Positions 26,722 through 35,467 of a stretch of DNA of 64,000 nucleotides are shown here, piece after piece. The notes below the pieces were generated by a model, which saw only the letters and a list, made by a program, of their open reading frames with translations, had not been told where the DNA came from and did no database searches. How positions within the stretch are numbered: the first letter of the stretch is position 1; every line of letters starts with the position of its first letter. This DNA comes from Pirellulaceae bacterium (GTDB taxonomy: Bacteria > Planctomycetota > Planctomycetia > Pirellulales > Pirellulaceae): the NCBI GenBank assembly GCA_029243025.1, contig JAQWSU010000006.1, forward strand, positions 372,001 to 436,000, read 5' to 3'. The position numbers and the translations under genes are program-made.

Positions 26722-27303
26722 ATGAATATGTTGGGCTATTACACAGTGATCCTTTTCGTAATTCTTGGGGCTGCCGCAATTTTGCTGCTGGTCGTTGGCA
26801 TCCTGTTGCTGAAGCGCCCCAAACCGGTCCCCCCCAAAACAAGCCTGCCGACGCTGGACCTGAACACGCTTGAAACGGGGCCGATCCCGACCCAACCTCG
26901 CCTGGAGATCTATCACATTCCGATGCAACTGGCGGCAGTCATCGTCGCTCCCGCTGGACGGAGCAGCGAGTTGCCCGAAATGGATCAATTCTCAGAACTA
27001 TTTGATAACCTGACACCTGGACTCGGAAACGTGTTTGAGCAGCATCATCCCCAGCTGCTACTCTGGCCATCTCAGCTCAGTTCCGAGGGGTTCGTGCGTT
27101 CGTTTTTTCGGCATGTGCCGCTGCCGGGCACGAAGGGACGTGGAACGGTCTGGTGTAGCCTAGCCGGACGAATTGAATTGGATAATGAGTCCGTGCTTGT
27201 CGGACTGCTCTGCCGCGCAAACTCCAACAACAGCCTGGCTCAGATCTTAATCGAGCGGCCTTCCAAATGGCTGGACATTGTGCGCGTGCGCGAATCGGAT
27301 TAA
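26722..27303 (+). CDS. Membrane-anchored protein, unknown function
   Basis: The 193-residue product has one N-terminal transmembrane helix (about residues 6-30, VILFVILGAAAILLLVVGILLL) followed by a basic-Pro stretch and a soluble domain with a regular alpha/beta pattern (RLEIYHIPMQLAAVIVAPAGRS and so on). No motif was recognised. It begins 53 bases after the large secreted protein and ends 23 bases before glycerate kinase, so the three may be one operon. Confidence 0.68.
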   Translation: MNMLGYYTVILFVILGAAAILLLVVGILLLKRPKPVPPKTSLPTLDLNTLETGPIPTQPRLEIYHIPMQLAAVIVAPAGRSSELPEMDQFSELFDNLTPGLGNVFEQHHPQLLLWPSQLSSEGFVRSFFRHVPLPGTKGRGTVWCSLAGRIELDNESVLVGLLCRANSNNSLAQILIERPSKWLDIVRVRESD

Positions 27304-27326
27304 TCGCTAACGACCGGAGTGTTTTC

Positions 27327-28706
27327 ATGACCGTTCAACTTCGCGAAGATGGGTTGCAAATCTGGAATCGCGGCGTGACTGCGGTTGATAGCGAACAACT
27401 CGTGCTTGATAACGTGAAGGTCGACCATCAGTCGCTGACGATTGGAGCACAGACTTGGCCACTCCATCAGATCCGACGAATCGTCGTAGTCGGAGCAGGA
27501 AAGGCGGGCGCCGGAATGGCGCGGGGACTCGAAGGAGCTTTGGGTGCACAGATCCTGGCGGAAAAACAGGTTTCAGGTTGGATCAACGTACCCGCGAATT
27601 GTGTTCAGCGTTTGCAACGGATTCATTTACATGCTGCACGTCCGGCCGGGCGTAACGAACCTACCATCGAAGGCATGCAAGGCACCCAACACATTCTCAA
27701 TTTAGTCCACGGGCTGGGGTCGCAAGATCTATGTTTGTGCCTGATCTCTGGCGGCGGTTCGGCTCTGCTTCCGGCTCCGATCGATGGCCTATCGTTCGAC
27801 GACAAACTGCGAGTCACTCGCCATTTGAGCGAGTCGGGGGCCAACATCCAGCAATTAAATGCCGTCCGAAGCTCCCTCAGTGCCGTCAAAGGTGGCGGAC
27901 TAGCGCGCGCTTGCCAAGCTGGCTCACTGATCACTTTGATCATCTCGGACGTGATAGGGGATCCTTTGGAAACCATCGCCTCCGGACCAACGATCGTCAA
28001 TTCCGATCCGGCACGACGTGCCGCGATCGCATTGCAAGTGTTGGAAGATTTTGACGTGGCGAGTTGCGGCACATCGGCAAATCTGGCCAACTCGATTCGT
28101 CGACAGGCAACGAATCAACCGACGACGGCCAGCACCAAGATCACGAACCTTGTGATTGGTAACAATCGAACAGCCACGCAAGCAGCCGAGCAGGAAGCAA
28201 ATCGATTGGGTTATCGGGTAATTTTGTTACCCAGCGAATCCGCCAAGAGCTCAGCCGAACAAGTGGGCAGTTCACTCGTCGCCGCGATGCTGGAACGTCG
28301 TGAGCCGGGCATCAAGCGCTGCTGGGTCAGCGGCGGCGAACCGATTGTTAAGCTGGTGGATGCTTCCAGGAGGGGGTTGGGCGGTCGCAATCAACAACTG
28401 GTTTTGGCTGGCCTGCTTCAAATCATAAAGAGCAACTCCGAGACTCCTCTGCTGGCCGATCAACTGCTCTTGTCCGGTGGCACCGACGGGGAAGACGGCC
28501 CCACCGATGCGGCCGGCGGTTTTGTGGATGAGGCCGTTGCGCGACAAATGCTTGTTCAACAGCTTGATGCGGCTGACTACTTACGTCGAAACGACGCCTA
28601 TTCATTTCTCAAACAAACAGGGGGACTGATACAAACCGGCCCCACGCATACGAACGTCTGCGATCTACGAGTTGCCTTGGTGAACGGCGCCGTTGACCGT
28701 TCTTGA
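27327..28706 (+). CDS. Glycerate 2-kinase (MOFRL family)
   Basis: The enzyme phosphorylates glycerate to 2-phosphoglycerate using ATP. The 459 residues match the GckA/TtuD family: IRRIVVVGAGKAGAGMARGLE and CLISGGGSALLPAPIDGLSFDDK in the N-terminal domain, VKGGGLA near 200, and the MOFRL signature in GGRNQQLVLAGL and LLSGGTDGEDGPTDAAGGFVDE. The ATG at 27327 follows a CGGAG ribosome site; the open frame begins 60 bases earlier inside the previous gene. It converges with the ketosynthase homologue at 28731. Confidence 0.92.
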   Translation: MTVQLREDGLQIWNRGVTAVDSEQLVLDNVKVDHQSLTIGAQTWPLHQIRRIVVVGAGKAGAGMARGLEGALGAQILAEKQVSGWINVPANCVQRLQRIHLHAARPAGRNEPTIEGMQGTQHILNLVHGLGSQDLCLCLISGGGSALLPAPIDGLSFDDKLRVTRHLSESGANIQQLNAVRSSLSAVKGGGLARACQAGSLITLIISDVIGDPLETIASGPTIVNSDPARRAAIALQVLEDFDVASCGTSANLANSIRRQATNQPTTASTKITNLVIGNNRTATQAAEQEANRLGYRVILLPSESAKSSAEQVGSSLVAAMLERREPGIKRCWVSGGEPIVKLVDASRRGLGGRNQQLVLAGLLQIIKSNSETPLLADQLLLSGGTDGEDGPTDAAGGFVDEAVARQMLVQQLDAADYLRRNDAYSFLKQTGGLIQTGPTHTNVCDLRVALVNGAVDRS

Positions 28707-28730
28707 AGGATCACGTTCCGCCCCAGCGAT

Positions 28731-29990
28731 TTACTCGTTCACACCGATTACGAGCGCCACCGATTGTCCTGTTTGCGACTGATTTAGCTTCATGGCAAGT
28801 GGCTTGGTGACCGTTTGGGAAACCCCATGAATCACATTCACCGGGCAGCTGGAATCGGGAGTCTCATAATTGATCGTGGGCGGCACTTCCCTGTGTTGTA
28901 ACGCCAGAACGCTGCCGATCAGCTCCACCGCGCCACCTCCAGCGCCCAGATTTCCAAACTGGCTTTTGAGCGCTGTGACGGACACATCACCTAACGCCTC
29001 GCGAATCGCATTGGCTTCCGCACGATCATTCTCGATGGTGCTCAACCCATGAGCATTGACGTGGCCCAGGTCGGAAGCATCGGCGCCGGCTGCCTTCAGA
29101 GCGTTTTGAATGGAGTTTTGAATGGCTCGCGACTTGAGCGACGGCTTCGTCGCAAACGAACTTCCAAATCCATGCACCACGGCCAAAATCTCCGCACAGC
29201 GCTGTTCCGCATGTTGGCGACTTTCTAGAATTAACGCCCCCGCGCCTTCCCCGTTGACCATGCCATCCCGATCCGCATCAAACGGTCGGCTCGCGGCAGC
29301 CGGTTGATCGTTTCGTTGCGAAAGATGCAAGGCGCCGCGATAAATCCAACCGGTAATTTCCAGACGTGTTCCCGTCCCACCGACAATCATCACGTCAGCC
29401 ACATCACGTTGGATTGCACGTACCGCTTCATCCAAAGCAACCAGACTGCCAACTTCGCCCAGTACAATCGAATTGTTCGGTCCCCGCGCATCGTGCGCAA
29501 TGGCAATATGACATGCAGCCATGTTGGGAAGATTCTTGAGCATCCAAAGGGGATACATCCGATTTGGAAAACTCTCGCCGAACTGCTCAAAGTTGAACTC
29601 GCCATCCGGGCTGCTACCCCGAAACAAATCCTCATAGTCGTTGATGTCGCCATACAACATCTGACTGCCAAACACGGCACCTTTCCGCTCGGGATCCGTA
29701 TCGGATTGAGTCAATCCTGAGTCGGCGACGGCCAACGCCGCAGCCGAACAAGCGGTCTGAATTTCACGGCACATGACCTTCAAAGCTTTTCGCGGCTTAA
29801 TGTATTGCTTGCCGTCAAAATCCTTCAACGAGGCACCAATATCGACCGGCGACTCGCTCGAAGCCAGAAACTCTAACCGCGTCACACCACTCTGCGATTC
29901 GCGCAGCGACGACCAGAACGGCTCACGCCCAACCCCAATTGGGCTGACGACGCCAATACCTGTTATCACAACTTGACGTGATTGGTCCAT
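28731..29990 (-). CDS. Ketosynthase homologue with Glu in place of the active-site Cys
   Basis: The 419-residue protein has the FabF/KAS fold (RQVVITGIGVVSPIG, FDADRDGMVNGEGAGALILE, VNAHGLSTIENDRAEANAI, PPTINYETPD). The nucleophile position in GPNNSIVLGEVGS reads Glu179 where FabF has Cys. The first His is kept (His314), but the second is Asn347 (KSQFGNLGAGGG). Such a protein cannot condense in the usual way. By analogy, chain-length factors carry Gln there, so this may be a decarboxylase or a chain-length partner of another ketosynthase (inference). The frame is open 31 codons upstream; the start is set at MDQSRQVVITG. Confidence 0.88.
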   Translation of the reverse strand: MDQSRQVVITGIGVVSPIGVGREPFWSSLRESQSGVTRLEFLASSESPVDIGASLKDFDGKQYIKPRKALKVMCREIQTACSAAALAVADSGLTQSDTDPERKGAVFGSQMLYGDINDYEDLFRGSSPDGEFNFEQFGESFPNRMYPLWMLKNLPNMAACHIAIAHDARGPNNSIVLGEVGSLVALDEAVRAIQRDVADVMIVGGTGTRLEITGWIYRGALHLSQRNDQPAAASRPFDADRDGMVNGEGAGALILESRQHAEQRCAEILAVVHGFGSSFATKPSLKSRAIQNSIQNALKAAGADASDLGHVNAHGLSTIENDRAEANAIREALGDVSVTALKSQFGNLGAGGGAVELIGSVLALQHREVPPTINYETPDSSCPVNVIHGVSQTVTKPLAMKLNQSQTGQSVALVIGVNE

Positions 29991-30488
29991 CAACGGATCA
30001 ACGGGAACCCGGAAAAAGGCGAACAAACCTGCTTTAAATAGCAGAGACGGACTCATCGTAGCTAGGAGCATCCACAACCTCAAGGCATGGCGAAGCGCCG
30101 GAAACCCCAGCTGCCTGTGAAACGTTCACGCTCAACCGTCTCACGGCTCGAGCCAAGCCAATGTCAAGGTGTGAAAACACCATCTTGAACATCGAAATTC
30201 CGAGAGCTGGAATCTGAGTGAATCACAACGTTTACCGAAATTGCAGGGTTGGCAATCCTGGCAAACTTTGACAAGCCCGAGCATCGGCTGCCAGGCGACA
30301 TTATCCACAAAACCCACCTCAACGGTCGATTCGTCCGGAAGAAGTATGTCGGTTACGACAGGCGTGAAAGCTTTTTTTTAGGAGCAGCAGGTCGTTGAAC
30401 CGATGAGCCTTGTTATTGTTCGAAAGGGTTTGCCAGAACCTTTAGGGTGCGTTGGCGATCGCTGACTCAAAGTTTTGCAAGCACTAAA
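29991..30488. other. Divergent intergenic stretch
   Basis: No gene is supported between the ketosynthase homologue and the desaturase. A hairpin GGTGT-GAAA-ACACC flanked by TCAA/TTGA lies at 30165-30187. No clear promoter was recognised. Confidence 0.45.
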
Positions 30489-31628
30489 ATGAATCAAGCC
30501 TCGGATCACTCCCAGTTCTCGCTAACGGGTGCGAGACAAATTGTCCAAGATTGTTTTAAACCCAACCCCTGGATCTACTGGGGCGATTTCCTGGTTAGTT
30601 ATAGCCTGGGAATGTTCTGCTTCCAACAATCGCGGGGAGCCGGCATGCTAAGCCCACATCAAGGCTTCACCGGCGAGTTCTCACAGCTTTTTTTCTTTTT
30701 TGCATCCTGCTTGTTGTTTTATCGCTGTGCCTTGTTCATCCACGAGGTGGTCCACCACCGAAACGGTGCTCTGCCGGTATTCCGCTTGGCTTGGAACTTG
30801 ATCTGCGGCATTCCATTTCTCATGCCGTCATTTGTCTACTACACGCACATTGATCACCACCGTCGCAGCCACTACGGAACCGATGCTGATGGTGAGTACA
30901 TCGCCATGGCGCACCGACGGCCTTGGTACATCCTGTTCTATCTGAGTTGGTGCCTCGTCATCCCAGTGGCCGCTGTCGTCCGCTTCTTAATTTTGACACC
31001 CATCGCCTGGACAATTCCCGGTGCTCGTGCCTTTATTCATCGTCACGCTTCCTCCATGGTGATGGATCCAACCTATCTACGTCCGTTACCGACAAAACGA
31101 ACGAAGCGGATCATCTACCTGCAAGAAGCCGCTTGTTTTGCCTGGTGCCTGGGAGTTGCGATCGTGCCACCTGTGTTCCTGGGTCGCTGGCCCCTTCCCT
31201 TCTTGATCCACGGCTACTTAATTGCGGTCGTCATCGTGTTGCTGAACTCCATACGAACTCTGGGATCCCACCGGTGGACCAATCAGGGTGGCGAGATGAC
31301 CTTTGTTGATCAGTTGACCGATTCCGTCAACTTCCCCAATTCACCGCTGACTAGCGAGTTGTGGGCCCCCGTCGGCTGTCGCTTTCATGGCCTGCACCAT
31401 CTTTTTCCGTCGATGCCGTACCATCACATGGCAAAAGCTCATCAGCGGTTGATGGAACAGTTACCTGCCGACTCACCTTATCGCAAGACCGTGGGTGAAT
31501 CACTGCCGGCCGTGCTGTTCAAGTTGTGGCAACGAAGCCGTAACACGGAAGACCCGGCCTCGGAAACCATTCGCCGAATTCCGGGAAAATCACAGCGGCA
31601 GCGTGAACAATCTGTCAAGGAAACTTAA
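30489..31628 (+). CDS. Membrane fatty-acid desaturase
   Basis: The 379-residue integral-membrane protein carries three His boxes: HEVVHHR near residue 82, HIDHHRRSH near 116 and HGLHHLFPSMPYHH near 305. These ligate the di-iron centre of membrane desaturases and hydroxylases. Hydrophobic segments surround them. It would introduce a double bond (or hydroxyl) into acyl lipids using oxygen. It is divergent from the Glu-type ketosynthase, and both could act on the same lipid route. The start is the internal ATG at 30489; a GTG 42 bases earlier is also open. No ribosome site is seen. Confidence 0.88.
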   Translation: MNQASDHSQFSLTGARQIVQDCFKPNPWIYWGDFLVSYSLGMFCFQQSRGAGMLSPHQGFTGEFSQLFFFFASCLLFYRCALFIHEVVHHRNGALPVFRLAWNLICGIPFLMPSFVYYTHIDHHRRSHYGTDADGEYIAMAHRRPWYILFYLSWCLVIPVAAVVRFLILTPIAWTIPGARAFIHRHASSMVMDPTYLRPLPTKRTKRIIYLQEAACFAWCLGVAIVPPVFLGRWPLPFLIHGYLIAVVIVLLNSIRTLGSHRWTNQGGEMTFVDQLTDSVNFPNSPLTSELWAPVGCRFHGLHHLFPSMPYHHMAKAHQRLMEQLPADSPYRKTVGESLPAVLFKLWQRSRNTEDPASETIRRIPGKSQRQREQSVKET

Positions 31629-31810
31629 TCTATTTCCAAGGTTTTCACGTCAAGGGAGAGCGCTCCCGACGGGTCGGTTTTCTGTCAAGCTTGCGCCGTG
31701 TTATCAAAGCGGTTAAGATGGCAAGGGACGATGGGGACAGGAACCTGACTGTTTTCAGGTGATCCACCACGAGAACCCGATCCACTCGCGATTTAAGAAG
31801 TAGGATTCTG

Positions 31811-33007
31811 ATGAAAAATTTGCTGACCGTTGTCGCTTTCCATTGTTTCCCCCAATTGGCGATTACGTTAATTGTCGTTTCCGGGATGGGAACTCTGTTT
31901 GCGGACGACTCGATTGGCTTGGTTCAGGAGCAGCCCCAGGAAGGCCGCTTCGTGAAGACTGATCGCGGCTACATGATCCCATACAAGGTGGCACTGCCTT
32001 ACGCAGACGTCGAGTTCGAAATGATCCCGGTCGCTGGCGGCACCTTTTTGATGGGCAGCCCCGCAAGTGAGGACAACCGCGATGATTCCGAGGGTCCTCA
32101 ACGAGAGGTGACGATCGAGCCGTTTTGGATTGGCAAGCATGAAGTCAGTTGGCGTAACTACAAACCGTACATGCGGATGTATGACCTTTTCAAGGACTTT
32201 GAGACGGAGGAGATACGCAAAGTCACGGACGATAACCGACTTGATTCGGTCACGGCCCCAACTCCACTTTATGAACCAAGCTTCACCTTTGTGAACGGAG
32301 ACGAGCCAAATCTTCCGGCGGTCACGATGTCGCATTTCGCCGCACGGCAGTACACAAAATGGCTAAGCGGCATGGTCGATTATTTCTATCGCTTACCGAC
32401 GGAAGCGGAATGGGAATATGCCTGTCGAGCCGGTACAAAGTCTGCCTATTCATTTGGAGACAACTCGGACAAGATCGACGAGTACGCTTGGTATTCCGAC
32501 AACTCCGACGACACTTACCATCCGATCGGCGAGAAAAAGCCCAATGCCTGGGGAATTCACGATATGCACGGCAACGTGGCGGAACTTGTCCTCGATCAGT
32601 ACCAAGCAGATGCCTATCAAAAAGGTGGCAAGTCATTAAACGGGGACGCGACCGTTGTATGGAGCACAAAAATGTTTCCTCACGTTGTCCGTGGTGGCAG
32701 CTGGTATGACGACGACGATCAACTTCGCAGCGCGGCTCGGCTGCAAACCGAGAATTGGCGAGAAGAAGATCCCAATCTTCCCAAGAGCCCTTGGTGGTTC
32801 ACTGATGAACCGGCTCTAAACATTGGTTTCCGGCTCGTGCGTCCATTGAACGCTCCCAAGAACAAAGAAGCTCGCAACAAGTATTGGAAAATCGACAACG
32901 AAACGTTGCAGTGGAACGTGAGCGATCGCATGGAAGAAGGTCGGGGCGTGTATGGATTGTCCAACCCGGATCTGCCAGCGGCGATCGAGAAAAACAAAAA
33001 GCGTTAG
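31811..33007 (+). CDS. SUMF1-like (formylglycine-enzyme fold) secreted protein lacking catalytic Cys
   Basis: A 398-residue exported protein with a hydrophobic N-terminus (about residues 8-30). The FGE-sulfatase fold is clear: MIPVAGGTFLMGSPASEDNRDDSEGPQREVTIEPFWIGKHEVSW, YRLPTEAEWEYACRAGTKSAYSFG, HDMHGNVAE, VRGGSWYDDDD and NIGFRLVRP. True formylglycine-generating enzymes carry two Cys after the RGGSW region; here the segment is Asp-rich without Cys. It is therefore likely a binding or structural member of the family. A TAGGA site lies just before the ATG. Confidence 0.9.
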   Translation: MKNLLTVVAFHCFPQLAITLIVVSGMGTLFADDSIGLVQEQPQEGRFVKTDRGYMIPYKVALPYADVEFEMIPVAGGTFLMGSPASEDNRDDSEGPQREVTIEPFWIGKHEVSWRNYKPYMRMYDLFKDFETEEIRKVTDDNRLDSVTAPTPLYEPSFTFVNGDEPNLPAVTMSHFAARQYTKWLSGMVDYFYRLPTEAEWEYACRAGTKSAYSFGDNSDKIDEYAWYSDNSDDTYHPIGEKKPNAWGIHDMHGNVAELVLDQYQADAYQKGGKSLNGDATVVWSTKMFPHVVRGGSWYDDDDQLRSAARLQTENWREEDPNLPKSPWWFTDEPALNIGFRLVRPLNAPKNKEARNKYWKIDNETLQWNVSDRMEEGRGVYGLSNPDLPAAIEKNKKR

Positions 33008-33078
33008 TTGATTGCGATTACCGTGTAGTGGCTGGACGAGCAAATGGTCTAGTCGTGTCGTCCGCCCGCGGCATTCGC

Positions 33079-33915
33079 TTATCCGTTGAGCTTCAATTCG
33101 GTGAACTCTCGGATACGATTTGTAATGGCAGGCTCGACCGGCAATCGCTCCATGCTGCTGGCACCATAGAAGCCGGCCACTCCTTCAGTTTGATCTAAAA
33201 TGAACTGAGCGTCTTCCGGTTCGGCAATCGGACCACCATGACAGAGGACAATGATGTCGGCCTTCACACGCTTGGCTGCGTCATGCATTTCCTGAACCCG
33301 AACAGCGGACTCCGCCAGGGTCAATGCCGTTTGTGCACCGATGCTACCCTTGGTCGTGAGCCCCATGTGGGCGATTAAGATGTCGGCGCCAGCATCGGCC
33401 ATCGCGGTCGCCTCATCGGGATTAAACGCATAGGGCGTCGTCAACAGGTTTAGTCCGCGGGCCTGGCGGATCATAGCGACCTCCAGACCATAACTCATTC
33501 CTGTCTCCTCGAGATTGGCACGATAGTTTCCGTCGATAAGTCCAACGGTCGGAAAATTCTGTACCCCCGAGAAGCCGGCATCGGTGACTTGCTGCAAAAA
33601 CAGATCCATTTGGCGAAAGGGATCGGTGCCACAGACGCCTGCCAGCACGGGTGTTCGCTGCACGACCGGAAGCACCTCGTTCGCCATCTCCATCACGATT
33701 GCATTCGCATCCCCATAGGGCATCGTTCCCGCCAAAGATCCGCGTCCCGCCATCCGAAAGCGGCCGGAGTTATAGATGATGATCAGGTCAATCCCGCCGG
33801 CTTCTTCAAGTTTGGCGCTGATGCCTGTGCCCGCACCACCGCCAATAATCGGCGTACCATTTTTGACCTTTTCGCGCAAGCGACGGAGAATATCCTCTCG
33901 TTGAAATCGCCCCAT
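33079..33915 (-). CDS. PEP-hydrolase-family TIM-barrel protein
   Basis: The 278-residue cytoplasmic protein matches the PEP_hydrolase (TIM-barrel signal transduction, PF09370) family. Visible segments are [77 protein letters not shown] and [18 protein letters not shown]. It probably acts on a phosphoenolpyruvate-like substrate or a small carbonyl compound, but the reaction of this family is poorly settled. The frame is open 46 codons upstream; [13 protein letters not shown] is the natural start. The Nramp-like gene lies 163 bases upstream on the same strand. Confidence 0.88.
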   Translation of the reverse strand: MGRFQREDILRRLREKVKNGTPIIGGGAGTGISAKLEEAGGIDLIIIYNSGRFRMAGRGSLAGTMPYGDANAIVMEMANEVLPVVQRTPVLAGVCGTDPFRQMDLFLQQVTDAGFSGVQNFPTVGLIDGNYRANLEETGMSYGLEVAMIRQARGLNLLTTPYAFNPDEATAMADAGADILIAHMGLTTKGSIGAQTALTLAESAVRVQEMHDAAKRVKADIIVLCHGGPIAEPEDAQFILDQTEGVAGFYGASSMERLPVEPAITNRIREFTELKLNG

Positions 33916-34078
33916 GACTGTTTCCCACCTATGCCATTTCGTTGCCGAAGAGAAAAGTAAGAGTCTATTTTTGCACCAAGCAAGCTTGGCACGAGAGAGC
34001 CAGCGGCACCTTCCAACCGGCAGTTCCAGCGTGAACCCGTGACCCTCATTCATCCGAGGCTGCCTGGCAGCCGGCCGC

Positions 34079-35332
34079 TCATTTCCAGACGCTCATCGTA
34101 CCGACAATCACGAAAAACACCAAAGCACCGGCCAGCAGAATCTGCGTCAGCCAGGAATTACGAAAGCGACCCACCAGCGCGGTGCGACCGTTCAAATAGA
34201 GCAATACCACAGCCAACAAAGGAATGCACAACGCTCCGACAAATGCGTATAACTTTTGGATTTGCTTGAAATCGATAAACAGACCGATAGCGGGCAGCGT
34301 CGCGATCGCGAATAGATACATTTGATACGGCCAAGCGCGTTGATCGACAACGGGTCGATCACGAGTCGGAGTTTCACGGATTTGCGACCACACATCGGCG
34401 AACAGATAGGGCACGCTCTGCCAGACTCCCAACAAGCTGCTGAAGAAAGCGCCCCAGCTGCCAATTAGAAAAGCAACCCTGGCGGTCGGTCCGGCGGCTC
34501 CCAAAACTTGTTCGAGACGATCAGCAATCATCACGACGAGACTGGCTCCTTTCTTATTATCGATGTCCCCCAGCTCATTGCCAATGATGACCATCGCTAT
34601 GCCGAATAAGGCCGTCATTCCATACGCAACAGCCAGATCGATCCGACAAGGGACAATCCAGTCGATACCCTGCCGACCTTCCTCTCGAATCCAATAGCCG
34701 TAGCAAAGCACGGTCAGCGTGCCACCGACCCCACCAATCAACGCAATCGTCCACTGGATGTCAGTCGCTTGAAAATTCGGAATCGTTGGAACGAATAATC
34801 CTCGAAGAACGTCCGCCCAGGGTGGCTGCAGAGCAACGGCAGTCATCACCACCACCACAAACATCAACCCAATACAGCAGGCCATCACTTTTTCGAACAG
34901 ACGGTAACCGCCCAGGCGCACGAGCAGCAGCGCAGCGAGACTATGGCCTATCCCGTAGATGATTTTATCGGTCGACGCATCTTGAATTGGAAAAATAGCG
35001 TGTCCGGCTACCCCACAGGCACTCATCAAGGCAGCTCCTACCAGAAAACTCCAAAGTGCCAGGTAGGCGAGAAAAAACCAGCGTGCGACTGATCCGCAAC
35101 GACTAATCGCCCCTTCCACGAGCGTCTCGCCCGTCACCAATTGCCAGCGAGCAAGACCTTCGTTGATGACAAACTTGAGCAGTGCGCCAACGAGTACCGC
35201 CCAGAGAATGGCAACTCCCAAGCGTCCGCCCGCGAATGCCCCAGTGGCCAAGTCGCCCGCACCCACGCCCGTGGCAGCAACCAGTATTCCTGGTCCGATA
35301 ATTGTCAGGATGCCAAGCTTGCTAAGTTTCAT
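34079..35332 (-). CDS. Nramp-superfamily transporter with non-canonical metal site
   Basis: The 417-residue membrane protein has about 11 hydrophobic segments and the Nramp opening [23 protein letters not shown]. In canonical Mn/Fe Nramp proteins helix 1 reads DPGN and helix 6 reads MPHN. Here helix 1 has GAGD and helix 6 has LTVLCYGYW, so the transition-metal ligands are missing. It may carry Mg2+ or another solute, as reported for Nramp-related outgroups (established family knowledge, applied by inference). A second start at 35377 adds 15 residues. It is divergent from the SGNH hydrolase gene. Confidence 0.82.
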   Translation of the reverse strand: MKLSKLGILTIIGPGILVAATGVGAGDLATGAFAGGRLGVAILWAVLVGALLKFVINEGLARWQLVTGETLVEGAISRCGSVARWFFLAYLALWSFLVGAALMSACGVAGHAIFPIQDASTDKIIYGIGHSLAALLLVRLGGYRLFEKVMACCIGLMFVVVVMTAVALQPPWADVLRGLFVPTIPNFQATDIQWTIALIGGVGGTLTVLCYGYWIREEGRQGIDWIVPCRIDLAVAYGMTALFGIAMVIIGNELGDIDNKKGASLVVMIADRLEQVLGAAGPTARVAFLIGSWGAFFSSLLGVWQSVPYLFADVWSQIRETPTRDRPVVDQRAWPYQMYLFAIATLPAIGLFIDFKQIQKLYAFVGALCIPLLAVVLLYLNGRTALVGRFRNSWLTQILLAGALVFFVIVGTMSVWK

Positions 35333-35467
35333 ACGCTGGTTGCAATCAGATTTTCCGTATGTTCCAGTCGCTAACATCTTGATCGCGACTCACGGCCCTC
35401 GCAAGCCGGGGTCCAAACATCAACAGACAATTCAGCGATTGTCAGATGTTTTCGATACAATAGAGGA

